Counted from the stretch's first letter, positions 1 to 8,072 are shown. The stretch is 64,000 nucleotides of DNA from Desulfuromonadaceae bacterium (GCA_007134025.1 SLLR01000020.1:17511-81510); one strand, 5' to 3'. The notes: generated by a model from the sequence alone, not told the origin. Made by a program: numbers and translations.

Positions 1-540
1 CGCACCGCCGGCTTCAACACCATCGACCTGACGCTGATGGGAGTGCCGACCCTGTTTCTGATCATGTTTCTGATGTTTGTCGGGGCCTCGCCCGGGTCCT
101 GCGGCGGCGGCATCAAAACCACCAGCCTGGCCTTATTCGTAACGGTTCTCTTCAGCCGCCTCAAGGGTAATCCCCACACCAACGTGTTCCGTCGCACCCT
201 GCCGGAAGCGGCCGCCTCCAAGGTCCTGACCCTGGTCATGACCGCGCTGCTGTTTCTGGCCCTGTCGGTGTTTGCGCTACTGACGGTGCAGTTGACGGGC
301 CAGTCTGCCGATACCAGTCGCGGGGCCTTTCTGGAGTATGTTTTTGAGGCCGTTTCGGCTTTTGCGACGGTGGGTCTGTCCCTGGGTGCCACGGAAAAGC
401 TGCAGCCTCTGGGTAAGGTAATCATCATTATGCTCATGTTTGTCGGCAGGGTCGGTTTGCTCACGGTGGCCTTTACCATGCTGCGCCGTTCGCGGGAGGA
501 CGCCGTGGAGTACGCCGAAGAGAATATCATGATCGGTTGA
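1..540 (+). CDS. Trk/Ktr potassium uptake channel subunit, 3' part only
   Basis: The gene enters from the left edge, so the N-terminus is missing; 179 residues are visible. The translation starts with TAGFNTID, a typical potassium selectivity-filter loop of the TrkH/KtrB superfamily. It continues with a SPGSCGGGIKTT stretch, which matches the glycine-rich gating loop in the last repeat of these channels. Several hydrophobic helices follow, as expected for a polytopic inner-membrane protein that moves K+ (often with Na+) into the cell. The gene lies 45 bases before an RCK/TrkA-type subunit on the same strand, the usual channel plus gating-ring pair. TrkH and KtrB cannot be told apart without the N-terminus. 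Confidence 0.9.
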   Translation, partial: RTAGFNTIDLTLMGVPTLFLIMFLMFVGASPGSCGGGIKTTSLALFVTVLFSRLKGNPHTNVFRRTLPEAAASKVLTLVMTALLFLALSVFALLTVQLTGQSADTSRGAFLEYVFEAVSAFATVGLSLGATEKLQPLGKVIIIMLMFVGRVGLLTVAFTMLRRSREDAVEYAEENIMIG

Positions 541-585
541 CGGCAGGGCCGGCGGTGAAACCGGCCGGCCGGGGAGAAGGACGTT

Positions 586-1242
586 ATGAAACGATTCTGT
601 GTGGTCGGTCTGGGAAACTTCGGTTTCCATGTGGCCAAGACCCTGTATCAAGACGGTCACGAGGTCATCGCCATTGATCTGGACCGGGACAAGATCCAGC
701 GCATCAAGAACTACGCTTCCTACGCGGTGATCGGTGACGCCACCAGCAAGGAGTTTCTGCGCAGCCAGGGCATCGGCGAGATGGACGCGGTCATTATTTC
801 CACCGGCGAACGGTCCCATCTGTCGACCCTGGTGGTGCTGCACCTCAAGGAAATGAACGTGCGACGGATTCTGGTTAAGGCGATCAGTGAGGATCACGGC
901 CGAATTCTTGAAAAGGTCGGTGCCACGGACATCATTTTTCCCGAGAAAGACACGGCGATCAAAATCGCCCACGGCTTGACCAGTTCCAATATTCTGGAGT
1001 TTATTCCGGTGGCCGAAGACTATTCTATTACCGAAGTGGCTCCGCCGAAGCACTTTATCGGCAAAAATCTTATTCAACTCGATTTGCGCCGGCAATTCGG
1101 GGTGACAGTCATCGGCATCAAGGATGTGCTGACCAGCGAGTTTATCACCCTGCCCGAGCCTACACATGTGATCAAGGACAGTGACCTGATGGTTCTGATC
1201 GGCAAGACTGAAAGCGTGGAAAAGGCCTGCAGGGCACGATAA
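586..1242 (+). CDS. TrkA/KtrA-type RCK potassium channel regulatory subunit
   Basis: Soluble 218-residue protein that forms the cytoplasmic nucleotide-binding ring gating the adjacent channel. The N-terminal VVGLGNFGFHVA is a Rossmann GxGxxG loop, followed by an acidic residue at the end of strand two (AIDLD), as expected for NAD(H)/ATP-binding RCK_N domains. Residues of about 140-215 form a TrkA_C domain. With one RCK_N and one TrkA_C it has the length of KtrA rather than the duplicated TrkA of E. coli. The start follows GGGGAGAAGG. It probably forms an operon with the channel gene upstream. Confidence 0.92.
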   Translation: MKRFCVVGLGNFGFHVAKTLYQDGHEVIAIDLDRDKIQRIKNYASYAVIGDATSKEFLRSQGIGEMDAVIISTGERSHLSTLVVLHLKEMNVRRILVKAISEDHGRILEKVGATDIIFPEKDTAIKIAHGLTSSNILEFIPVAEDYSITEVAPPKHFIGKNLIQLDLRRQFGVTVIGIKDVLTSEFITLPEPTHVIKDSDLMVLIGKTESVEKACRAR

Positions 1243-1470
1243 GTGCGCTCACCCCACGCAGGAGCGGTTGACTTTGCCTGTAGAAAGGCTAGAATGAGCA
1301 GAGCATGCTTTTGTAACTATTCAAATTTATTGAAAAATAATTCGGGAAATGGATCGGCTGCAGTGGCTCGGAGGGAATTGCCCGGCGCCGTAGCAGGGGC
1401 TCTTTGATTGTCGATCAGGCGCCAGCGGAGTACCAAGGCCGAACATATTATGCAGGAGTTGGGTGACGTC

Positions 1471-1803
1471 ATGGAAAAATGTCCTGTCTGCAAGGAACAG
1501 AAGAAAGGCAAGTACTGGTGCAGCGCCTGCAAGTCGGTATTTGTCTGTCCCATGCCTAATTGCGGCATGTTGATTCGCCAGCGGGACGCCGAGGACTGTC
1601 CCTCTTGCGGACTGCTCTTTGCCGACTACATCGCCCACAAAAAAATGTACCGTATTTGTCCCAAGTGTAAGAAAAAACAGGGTCTTTCTGAGCAGCAGTG
1701 CAAATTCTGCCGCTACTGGTTCAATTGTCCGAGCTGCGGCCACAAGGTCCCGTCCACCAGCATGCTGACCTGCCCCCGTTGTGCCGCCAATCTGCGTCGT
1801 TGA
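1471..1803 (+). CDS. Cysteine-rich multi-zinc-ribbon mini-protein
   Basis: A 110-residue protein with 16 cysteines in eight closely spaced pairs, seven CxxC and one Cx4C (positions 4/7, 17/20, 26/31, 43/46, 63/66, 77/80, 86/89, 101/104). This suggests about four stacked zinc-ribbon or rubredoxin-like knuckles. Basic residues fill the gaps. I do not recognise a named family. The ATG at 1471 is preferred because the cysteine array begins right after it, with AGGAG 12 bases upstream; a TTG at 1408 would add 21 residues of ordinary composition. Nucleic-acid or protein binding is plausible but unproven. The next gene, a cardiolipin synthase, begins 35 bases downstream. Confidence 0.75.
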   Translation: MEKCPVCKEQKKGKYWCSACKSVFVCPMPNCGMLIRQRDAEDCPSCGLLFADYIAHKKMYRICPKCKKKQGLSEQQCKFCRYWFNCPSCGHKVPSTSMLTCPRCAANLRR

Positions 1804-1838
1804 AGCCTTTTTACCCTTCACCCGCGTGAGATGAGCCG

Positions 1839-3266
1839 TTGCTGGCGACTCTGATTGTTTCGATTCTGGGAATCCTGTCCCTGGCCGCGGCCGGGCACGT
1901 GCTGCTGCACAAGCGCGATCCCCGTTCGGCATTTGGCTGGCTGGTGATCTGCTGCCTGCTTCCCGGCCTGGGCCCCCTCGGTTACTGGCTGCTGGGCATC
2001 AACCGGATTCATACCCGGGCACGGGACTGGCGGCTGGGCCTGCCCCGTGCCCGGGCGGCCGAAGCCCGCTTTTGTTCCTGGTCGCTGCTTCAGGGGTCTG
2101 GCGTTGCCTTTGGCGAAGAGGGTTACGGTGCCCTGGTTTCCCTGTCCGATGCGGTGACCCGGCGTCCCTTGCTGCCCGGAAATCGACTGCGCTCCCTGAT
2201 GAACGGCGAGCAGGCTTTTCCCGCCATGCTCGAGGCCATTGCCGGCGCCCGCGATTCCCTTTATCTCAGCACCTATATCTTCGATACGGACCACATAGGA
2301 CGCATGCTTGGCGCGGCGCTCACAGAGGCGGCGGAGCGCGGGCTGGATGTACGGGTGTTGGTGGATGGTTTCGGCGAACTTTACTCGCTGCCGGCGGCCC
2401 GCCAATTGTTCCGGGGCAGCAAGGCGGCCTATGCCCGTTTTCTGCCACCGGCGCTGACCGGGCGCGGTCTGCATTTCAATCTGCGCAATCACCGCAAGCT
2501 TTTGATCGTCGATGGGCAGCGGGGTTTTACCGGCGGCATGAACATCGGCGCCCGCCATCTGGCGGCCGTTCAGGGGCGGCGGCAGGCCCACGACATTCAT
2601 TTTGCCGTCGAGGGCCCTGTGGTGGGGCAAATGCTCGAAGCCTTCATGGATGACTGGTACTTTGCTACGGGAGAAGCCCCCTCGCCCTGCAGCTATCCGC
2701 CGCCGCTGGCTGATGGCACGGCCTTTTGCCGGGGGATCAGTGCCGGTCCCAACGAAGATTTTGAGAAACTGCGCTGGATCGTTCTCGGTGCTATCGGCTG
2801 CGCCCGAAACCGGCTGCGTGTCATGACCCCCTACTTTATTCCCGACCGTGCCCTGGTGGCTGCGTTTAACGCCGCCGCGCTACGGGGTGTCGCGGTGGAC
2901 ATCGTGCTGCCGGTCAAGAACAACCTGCCTTACGTGGCCTGGGCGTCACGGGCCTATTTCAGCGAACTTCTGGAACACGGCTGTCGCATCTACTATCAGC
3001 CACCGCCTTTCGTGCACAGTAAACTGCTGCTGGTCGACGACCTGTACGCTCTGGTCGGTTCCGCCAATCTGGATCCCCGCAGCCTGCGGCTCAATTTCGA
3101 ATTCAATCTGGAAGTTTTCGATGCCGGTCTGGCGGGCGGGCTGGCCGACCATTTCAATGCCGTCTGCCTCGTCGCCCGGCAGGTCACGGTGCAGGAGATA
3201 CGGGACTGGAACCGGGCCAGCCGTCTGCGGGACGGGTTCGCCAAGCTTTTTTCGCCTTATCTGTAG
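1839..3266 (+). CDS. cls: Cardiolipin synthase (phospholipase D family)
   Basis: Predicted membrane enzyme of 475 residues that condenses two phosphatidylglycerols to cardiolipin and glycerol. Two N-terminal transmembrane helices (about residues 1-60) precede a duplicated phospholipase D domain. The first HKD motif is NHRKLLIVDG and is followed by GGMNIG; the second is VHSKLLLVDD followed by GSANLDPRS. Each supplies the His and Lys of the active site. The start codon is TTG at 1839 behind GTGAGATGAG; no better upstream start exists because the preceding gene ends at 1803. Length and architecture match bacterial ClsA-type enzymes. Confidence 0.93.
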   Translation: MLATLIVSILGILSLAAAGHVLLHKRDPRSAFGWLVICCLLPGLGPLGYWLLGINRIHTRARDWRLGLPRARAAEARFCSWSLLQGSGVAFGEEGYGALVSLSDAVTRRPLLPGNRLRSLMNGEQAFPAMLEAIAGARDSLYLSTYIFDTDHIGRMLGAALTEAAERGLDVRVLVDGFGELYSLPAARQLFRGSKAAYARFLPPALTGRGLHFNLRNHRKLLIVDGQRGFTGGMNIGARHLAAVQGRRQAHDIHFAVEGPVVGQMLEAFMDDWYFATGEAPSPCSYPPPLADGTAFCRGISAGPNEDFEKLRWIVLGAIGCARNRLRVMTPYFIPDRALVAAFNAAALRGVAVDIVLPVKNNLPYVAWASRAYFSELLEHGCRIYYQPPPFVHSKLLLVDDLYALVGSANLDPRSLRLNFEFNLEVFDAGLAGGLADHFNAVCLVARQVTVQEIRDWNRASRLRDGFAKLFSPYL

Positions 3267-3350
3267 AAGCCGGTCCCGAGCAGCCGAGCAAAAACAGGGG
3301 AAGAGCGGTCCCGCTCATCCCCCAAAATCAATTCGTTTCAGCCGGTAATT

Positions 3351-3833
3351 CTATTCGGCGTCACCGAAGGGCCAGTACCAGCGCCTCTTTTTCGGCCTGT
3401 CTTCGGCGGATTCCGCTGCTTCCTTATCCCTTATCCTGTGCTGCATTTTATCCCTGTCCTTATACTCCATGGCTTCCTTGTCGCGCAGCTTCTCCCTGCC
3501 TTGATACTTCTCTTTGTCGGCCTCCTGCAGGGGCTCGTCCTTCGACTGGTGCATCTCGTCCCTGTGCTGCATTTTTTCCCGGGCCTTGTCGCTCTGTTTG
3601 GCGCCCTTGTGCTCCATGTGCTGCCGCTGCTTCTCCAAAGCCTCCATGCCGTGATCTCCGGCTTGTTCGGCGCGCTGCTCTGCGGCACGTTCCAGGCCCG
3701 GGACGGCATTACGGCCCGGCGGACCCTGACTGCCGGGGTGACCGGTGTTTCCGTGCTGACTCGCCAGGGACGGCAAGGCTGTCATCAGAAGCAGCAGGCT
3801 GCTGAGCAGCAGCCCTGTAATCGTTCTTTTCAT
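3351..3833 (-). CDS. Secreted, highly charged low-complexity protein with short collagen-like stretch
   Basis: A 160-residue protein of unknown function. Residues 1-24 form a clear Sec signal peptide (basic start, LLLSSLLLLM core, SLAS cleavage region). The mature N-terminus carries several G-x-y triplets (GNTGHPGSQGPPG), a short collagen-like run. The rest is almost entirely charged (Lys, Arg, Glu, Asp, Gln, His, Met) with repeated EKMQHRDEM/DKMQHRIRDK-like units, so it is probably helical or disordered. It ends in RRWYWPFGD. It has no membrane anchor and is transcribed away from cmoA. No catalytic motif is visible; a periplasmic metal-binding, chaperone or envelope-stress role would be a guess. 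Confidence 0.7.
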   Translation of the reverse strand: MKRTITGLLLSSLLLLMTALPSLASQHGNTGHPGSQGPPGRNAVPGLERAAEQRAEQAGDHGMEALEKQRQHMEHKGAKQSDKAREKMQHRDEMHQSKDEPLQEADKEKYQGREKLRDKEAMEYKDRDKMQHRIRDKEAAESAEDRPKKRRWYWPFGDAE

Positions 3834-3967
3834 GGTTGCCTCCTTGTGGGTGTTTGTCGGGCCGGGTGAAAGGATCTCGGGGCCCTTATAAAGATATCTT
3901 TAACTCTATCATGTTTTTTCTCGCTGTGCCGGTGACGGCTAAAAGGGCTGATGTTGGCCTCGGGTTC

Positions 3968-3976
3968 TGCTATAAT
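3968..3976 (+). promoter_or_regulatory. Extended -10 promoter for cmoA-cmoB
   Basis: TGCTATAAT at 3968-3976 is a perfect TATAAT with the TGn extension. The -35 region 17 bases upstream is poor, as is common for extended -10 promoters. It lies about 50 bases before the cmoA start. Confidence 0.6.
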
Positions 3977-4025
3977 CGGCGCGCCGCTTGCGGGGCGGGC
4001 TTTTAAATAAAGTAAAAGGCGAACC

Positions 4026-4757
4026 ATGAGTAAAGACGACATCTATGCCGGCTCACAGGGGCCGTCTCCTTTTGAATTCAACGAACGGGTTGCCGCGGTT
4101 TTTGACGATATGATCGGCCGTTCGGTCCCCGGTTACCGGGAATTGATCGGGCGGCTGGCTCAACTGTGTCGTTATTATTACCAGCCCGATAGCTGTATCT
4201 ACGATCTGGGCTGCTCAACCGGCAATCTGGGGCTGGCGCTGTGCCGGGAGATGGCCGGCGACACCTTCCGCATGGTGGCGGTGGACAGCTCCCGACCGAT
4301 GCTCGACCGCTACCGGGAGCGGCTGCCAGAGGGATCCTGCCGGGAATCCATCGAACTGGTCTGCGGCGATATTCGTGAGCAGCCGTTGCAAAACGCTTCG
4401 GTGGTGGTGATCACCTTGACCCTGCAGTTTCTGCCCCTTGCCGATCGAGACGCCCTGCTCGCCAGGGTCTACCGGGCGCTGCGCCCCGGGGGCGTTCTGC
4501 TGCTGACGGAAAAAATTCAGCAGACCGACCCTGCACTGGAGCTGCTGCAGCAGGATTTTTACTACCGCTTCAAAAAAGAGCGTGGCTATTCGGAGCTGGA
4601 AATCAGCCAGAAGCGCGAAGCCCTGGAAAACGTTCTTATACCAGAAACCGTCGGCGCTCACCAACGACGTCTCGAGGAAGCCGGTTTTCGCTGTTACGAC
4701 CTGTGGTTCAAGTGGTTCAGTTTCGCCTCCCTGCTGGCACGCAAGGAGACACCCTGA
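4026..4757 (+). CDS. cmoA: Carboxy-S-adenosyl-L-methionine synthase
   Basis: A 243-residue SAM-dependent enzyme that uses prephenate to convert SAM to carboxy-SAM, the donor for cmo5U synthesis at tRNA position 34. The Rossmann motif I reads YDLGCSTGN (about residues 59-67), VAVDSS is the acidic motif II, and residues near the N-terminus (FEFNERVAAVFDDMI) match the CmoA lid. The length is that of E. coli CmoA. The stop codon overlaps the start of cmoB by one base (TGATG), so the two are translationally linked, and the pair makes the assignment secure. Confidence 0.95.
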   Translation: MSKDDIYAGSQGPSPFEFNERVAAVFDDMIGRSVPGYRELIGRLAQLCRYYYQPDSCIYDLGCSTGNLGLALCREMAGDTFRMVAVDSSRPMLDRYRERLPEGSCRESIELVCGDIREQPLQNASVVVITLTLQFLPLADRDALLARVYRALRPGGVLLLTEKIQQTDPALELLQQDFYYRFKKERGYSELEISQKREALENVLIPETVGAHQRRLEEAGFRCYDLWFKWFSFASLLARKETP

Positions 4758-5728
4758 TGCTGGATTTGAAGGAAACGCTGAAGGTTTGGGGTGAGCAGGC
4801 GTGGCTGGATTCTCTGGAAACCCTGCTGGATGAAAAGGAGCAGTTTCTTACTCAAGTGGACGGCAACGCGCGTCGCCTGCTGCCGCTTCTCGAGCGGCTG
4901 CCGAGCGTGGCTGATCCCGACGTGGATCTGGACGCCGACTGGATCCGTGTCGGCAGCAAGACCGACCTCACCGGGAAGCAGCAGGCGGAACTGCGGGACA
5001 TCCTCCTGGAATTCCGCCACTGGCGCAAGGGACCTTTCAGTCTGTTCGGGGTCGAGATCGACAGCGAATGGCGCTCGGACCTGAAATGGAACCGCATCAG
5101 GCACCACATCACGTCGCTGGCCGGGCGCCGGGTGCTGGATGTAGGCAGCAGCTGCGGCTATTACCTGCTGCGCATGGCCGCCCAGCGGCCCTGGCTGGCT
5201 CTTGGCCTGGAGCCCTATGCGCCCTTTTACTGCCAGTATCTGTTGCTGCAGCGGCTGATCGCCGCCCCCCAGGTGCAGTGCTGGCCCCTTAAGTTGGAAG
5301 AGCTGCCGGAGATGAGCGCCTGTTTCGACAGTATTTTTCATATGGGAGTGCTGGCCCACCAGCGGGCGCCTCTCGATGCCCTCAAGCAGTTGGGCGGGAT
5401 GTTGCGACCGGGCGGCGAGCTGATTCTGGAAACTCTGATCGTCGAAGGCGAAGGTCCATGGGCCTTCTGCCCTCCCCAGCGCTATGCCAAGATGCACAAT
5501 GTATTTTTTCTGCCCACCGTTGCCTGTCTTCGAGGGTGGCTGGAGCGGGCCGGGTTCAGCAACATCCGCTGCATCGACCAGAACTGGACCGGACCGGAGG
5601 AGCAGCGCCGCACCGAGTGGATTCGAAGTGAATCCCTGAGCGACTTTCTGGATCCGCAGGATTTCCGCAAAACCATCGAAGGGCATCCGGCTCCGCTGCG
5701 CGCGGTGCTGCTGGCCGAGTGCCGCTAA
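4757..5728 (+). CDS. cmoB: tRNA U34 carboxymethyltransferase
   Basis: Transfers the carboxymethyl group of carboxy-SAM to 5-hydroxyuridine at the wobble position of tRNA, widening decoding. Starting at the ATG that overlaps the cmoA stop, the product is 323 residues, the length of E. coli CmoB. An N-terminal helical part is followed by LDVGSSCGYYLLRMA (SAM motif I) and the GPFSLFGVEIDSEWRSDLKW segment typical of the family. A frame open to 4703 would only extend into cmoA and is not used. It is the last gene of the cmoAB operon. Confidence 0.95.
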   Translation: MLDLKETLKVWGEQAWLDSLETLLDEKEQFLTQVDGNARRLLPLLERLPSVADPDVDLDADWIRVGSKTDLTGKQQAELRDILLEFRHWRKGPFSLFGVEIDSEWRSDLKWNRIRHHITSLAGRRVLDVGSSCGYYLLRMAAQRPWLALGLEPYAPFYCQYLLLQRLIAAPQVQCWPLKLEELPEMSACFDSIFHMGVLAHQRAPLDALKQLGGMLRPGGELILETLIVEGEGPWAFCPPQRYAKMHNVFFLPTVACLRGWLERAGFSNIRCIDQNWTGPEEQRRTEWIRSESLSDFLDPQDFRKTIEGHPAPLRAVLLAECR

Positions 5729-5802
5729 TGCTGTCAGCGCCGAGACCCTGCCGACAACGGCGCGTTTTTTTCACCAACCCGTAAAGACCATGGAGGATCG
5801 CC

Positions 5803-6015
5803 ATGCCCGTCATTCGCCTTGCCATTTCTCCCCAACCCGGAGAAGTCAAACATCAGCTCATCGCCCGGCTTACGGAGGCGGCGGCCGCGGAAACTGGAAT
5901 TCCAGCGGCCAAGTTCTTGGTTTTAATCGACGAACTGCCTCGGGAAAATATCGGTGTCGGTGGCTTGCCCCTCGATGAGCTCATGGCCCGACAGGGCGAT
6001 GCAGACAACCCCTAA
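5803..6015 (+). CDS. 4-oxalocrotonate tautomerase family protein
   Basis: A 70-residue protein whose second codon is proline, which would become the catalytic N-terminal Pro1 after methionine removal, the hallmark of the tautomerase superfamily. The beta-alpha-beta layout with IPAAKFLVLIDELPREN..GVGG matches short 4-OT/DmpI-like members that assemble into hexamers. The substrate is unknown. TGGAGGATCG precedes the ATG. It sits 14 bases ahead of a flavin reductase gene, so the two are probably co-transcribed. Confidence 0.85.
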   Translation: MPVIRLAISPQPGEVKHQLIARLTEAAAAETGIPAAKFLVLIDELPRENIGVGGLPLDELMARQGDADNP

Positions 6016-6029
6016 TCCGGAGGAATCCC

Positions 6030-6602
6030 ATGGAAAAAGTCTCCCTTGGCATCAAAACCCTCGCCCAACCGTCGCCGGTTTGGCTGGTCGGTACCTATGA
6101 CGATGCCGGTCGGCCCAATCTGGCCACCATTGCCTGGGGCGGCATCTGCTGCTCCAAACCGCCTTGCGTCGCCATCTCCCTGCGTCCGGCCACCTACAGC
6201 CATGACAGCATTCTGCGCCGTGGCGCCTTTACCGTCAATGTCGCCACCGAGGCCTTCGCCCGCCAGGCCGACTACTGCGGCATCGTTTCGGGGCGGGACG
6301 GCAATAAGTTCGACGCCGCCGGCCTGACGGCGGTCCGCAGCGAGTTGGTGGACGCTCCCTATGTCGAGGAATTTCCGCTGATTCTGGAATGCCGTCTGCA
6401 GCAGACCGTGGAGGTTGGCGGACACACCCAGTTCATCGGCGAGATTGCCGATGTCAAGGCCGATCCGGCGGTGCTGTCGGCAGACGGGATTCCCGATATC
6501 GAAAAGGTGCGGCCGATGATTTTTACCCCGGTAATCCGCACCTACCACGGCACCGGAAGTTATCTGGGGCAGGCCTTTTCCATCGGTAAGGAATTTGTGT
6601 AG
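6030..6602 (+). CDS. Flavin reductase-like FMN-binding protein (flavoredoxin family)
   Basis: A 190-residue single-domain protein of the flavin reductase/flavoredoxin split-barrel family. Signature segments are SPVWLVGTYD, NLATIAWGG, a CCSKPPCVAISLRP strand pair and TFTVN-like GAFTVNVA, which line the FMN site. Such proteins bind FMN non-covalently and pass electrons to oxygenases or other acceptors; flavoredoxin of Desulfovibrio is one studied member. The start follows CCGGAGGAATCCC. It is coupled to the tautomerase upstream; the natural electron acceptor cannot be read from the sequence. Confidence 0.85.
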   Translation: MEKVSLGIKTLAQPSPVWLVGTYDDAGRPNLATIAWGGICCSKPPCVAISLRPATYSHDSILRRGAFTVNVATEAFARQADYCGIVSGRDGNKFDAAGLTAVRSELVDAPYVEEFPLILECRLQQTVEVGGHTQFIGEIADVKADPAVLSADGIPDIEKVRPMIFTPVIRTYHGTGSYLGQAFSIGKEFV

Positions 6603-6651
6603 GGTTCTTGTGGGGGGCTTGAGGGGACTGTTGTACCTGTGCTGAAGCCCT

Positions 6652-7077
6652 TTAACGGGACCGGTTCTCGGTTCGCTCCAGCCACCCTTTGAGGGCTTCG
6701 ATAACGATGGTTGCCTGTTGGCCGTTCAGCTGCCGCAGGTCGGCGATGCCGGTCATGCGCTTGGCAAAACGGGCCAGAGCGGTCCAGCGGGGATCGCGTA
6801 CCGCGCCCAACTGGTGAAGGCGTAGCCACAGGCCGCGAGCCTTCCATACCGTAGCGGGCAGGGGGCGGTCGCCGGATCGGGGCAGGCGTGGGCGCCAGCC
6901 AAGGGCCTGCAGGCGGTCGAGCAGATGGCGCAGTTCTGCCTCGTCCAGATCGGCCGCCGATGTTCGACCCGCTATCGTGGAGTCGATGAGGGCCCGGTAT
7001 TCCTCGTCGCTCAGTCCCAGCTCTTTTTTGGCAATATGGATTTTGGCCAGACATCTGCGACGATAGTCCTGCGGCAT
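6652..7077 (-). CDS. GemA/Gp16-like protein (phage Mu DUF1018 family), orphan
   Basis: A 141-residue protein whose N-terminus (KIHIAKKELGLSDEEYRALI) matches the Mu GemA/Gp16 family (DUF1018). In phage Mu this protein affects host gene expression and DNA supercoiling. A basic middle and a helical C-terminus (QATIVIEALKGWLER) complete the usual length. No other phage gene lies within this window, so it is either a domesticated gene or a relic. AGGGGG precedes the ATG. It begins 25 bases after the end of the LysR gene on the same strand, so the two may be co-transcribed. Confidence 0.75.
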   Translation of the reverse strand: MPQDYRRRCLAKIHIAKKELGLSDEEYRALIDSTIAGRTSAADLDEAELRHLLDRLQALGWRPRLPRSGDRPLPATVWKARGLWLRLHQLGAVRDPRWTALARFAKRMTGIADLRQLNGQQATIVIEALKGWLERTENRSR

Positions 7078-7102
7078 GTCCCCCTGCCTTTCTCCTGAGG
7101 TT

Positions 7103-7978
7103 TTAGCCTGTCATTTCAACTGTGGAGGTCTTCGGGAACAGCTCCAGCAGCGCGCCGAGAGCCGGCGAAGCGTTCATGTCCCGGCGTCGAATAAACAGAG
7201 TCGGAACCCGGCAGAAGGGTTCCGCGATCCGGTGAATCCTTACCAGCGACGCAAAGGGGCCCCGTTCGACAAAAGACCGGGGCAGCATACTGATGCCCAT
7301 GCCGGCGCCGACACAGCCGAGAATCGCGTCCAGTGTGCCGAACTCCGCGGTTCGCACCGGAGTCAGGCCCGCTTCCCGCAACCACTGCTCCAGGCGATTG
7401 CGGCAGGAGCAGCCGGGGCGGAACACCAGGATGGTGTCAAAACTGTCGGCTGCCGGCAGGGGCTCGTCCGGGGCCGTGATCAGCACCATCTCCTCCTCGC
7501 AAACGGCCTGCTGGACAAGCTCGCCGTTGGCCACCGGACCGCCCACAAAGGCCCCTTCCAGCTCGTAATTCAGCACCTGGCGGATCAACTCCTGACTGGC
7601 TCCGGTCTGCAGGCTGATGTCCACTTTGGGATAACGGCGATGGTAACGGCTCAGAAGCTGGGGCAGATGGACCGCCGCTACCGTGTCGATGGCGCCGAAG
7701 CTCAGGGGGCCCTGGGGAGGAAGGGCGCCGCTTACCGCCAGTCGGGCTTCTTCCACAATCCGCAGAATCTGTCGTGCGTAGCCCTGCAGGCTGCGACCCG
7801 CCGCGGTTGGCACCATGCCGCGCCCGGTACGGGCAAACAACGGGGTACCAAGATTGTCTTCCAGCCGCCGCAAACGGGTCGTGACGTTGGATTGCACATA
7901 GTGCAGGCGCTCCGCGGCGCGAGAGACGCTTCCTTCTTCGGCAACCGCCAGAAAAATGCGCAGTGATCCCAGATCCAT
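7103..7978 (-). CDS. LysR-family transcriptional regulator
   Basis: A 291-residue LysR-type regulator. The N-terminal winged helix-turn-helix spans about residues 2-62 (LRIFLAVAEEGSVSRAAERLHY then QSNVTTRLRRLEDNLGTPLF), followed by the linker helix and a periplasmic-binding-protein-like effector domain with two subdomains. The ligand is unknown. Upstream, in the divergent intergenic region, are a perfect 9-bp inverted repeat overlapping a forward promoter and a GATATC-N9-GATATC pair. Both are plausible binding sites, which would make the MoaD-like gene a regulatory target. Confidence 0.92.
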   Translation of the reverse strand: MDLGSLRIFLAVAEEGSVSRAAERLHYVQSNVTTRLRRLEDNLGTPLFARTGRGMVPTAAGRSLQGYARQILRIVEEARLAVSGALPPQGPLSFGAIDTVAAVHLPQLLSRYHRRYPKVDISLQTGASQELIRQVLNYELEGAFVGGPVANGELVQQAVCEEEMVLITAPDEPLPAADSFDTILVFRPGCSCRNRLEQWLREAGLTPVRTAEFGTLDAILGCVGAGMGISMLPRSFVERGPFASLVRIHRIAEPFCRVPTLFIRRRDMNASPALGALLELFPKTSTVEMTG

Positions 7979-7997
7979 AGTGGACCCTCCTGATGTG

Positions 7998-8018
7998 GAT
8001 ATCTCTAAAGACGATATC
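7998..8018. promoter_or_regulatory. GATATC-N9-GATATC paired motif, possible LysR site
   Basis: Two palindromic GATATC hexamers at 7998-8003 and 8013-8018 are separated by nine bases, 20-40 bases upstream of the LysR start. The spacing suits a LysR autoregulatory site, but this rests only on position and symmetry. Confidence 0.35.
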
Positions 8019-8028
8019 AGGGTTCAGC

Positions 8029-8051
8029 TCAATTCATTTGACATGAATTGA
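8029..8051. promoter_or_regulatory. Perfect inverted-repeat operator overlapping a -35 element
   Basis: TCAATTCAT (8029-8037) and ATGAATTGA (8043-8051) are perfect inverted 9-mers around a 5-base spacer. The repeat covers the -35 hexamer of the forward promoter, so a bound dimer would directly affect polymerase access. The neighbouring LysR regulator is the obvious candidate, though its T-N11-A box is not the only possible reading. Confidence 0.55.
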
Positions 8052-8066
8052 TGATCTTCCTATGCT
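8038..8066 (+). promoter_or_regulatory. Strong sigma-70 promoter for the MoaD-like gene
   Basis: TTGACA at 8038-8043, exactly 17 bases, then TATGCT at 8061-8066. It reads towards the MoaD-like gene and gives a leader of about 200 bases. The -35 lies inside the inverted repeat at 8029-8051. Confidence 0.65.
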
Positions 8067-8072
8067 CAAAAG

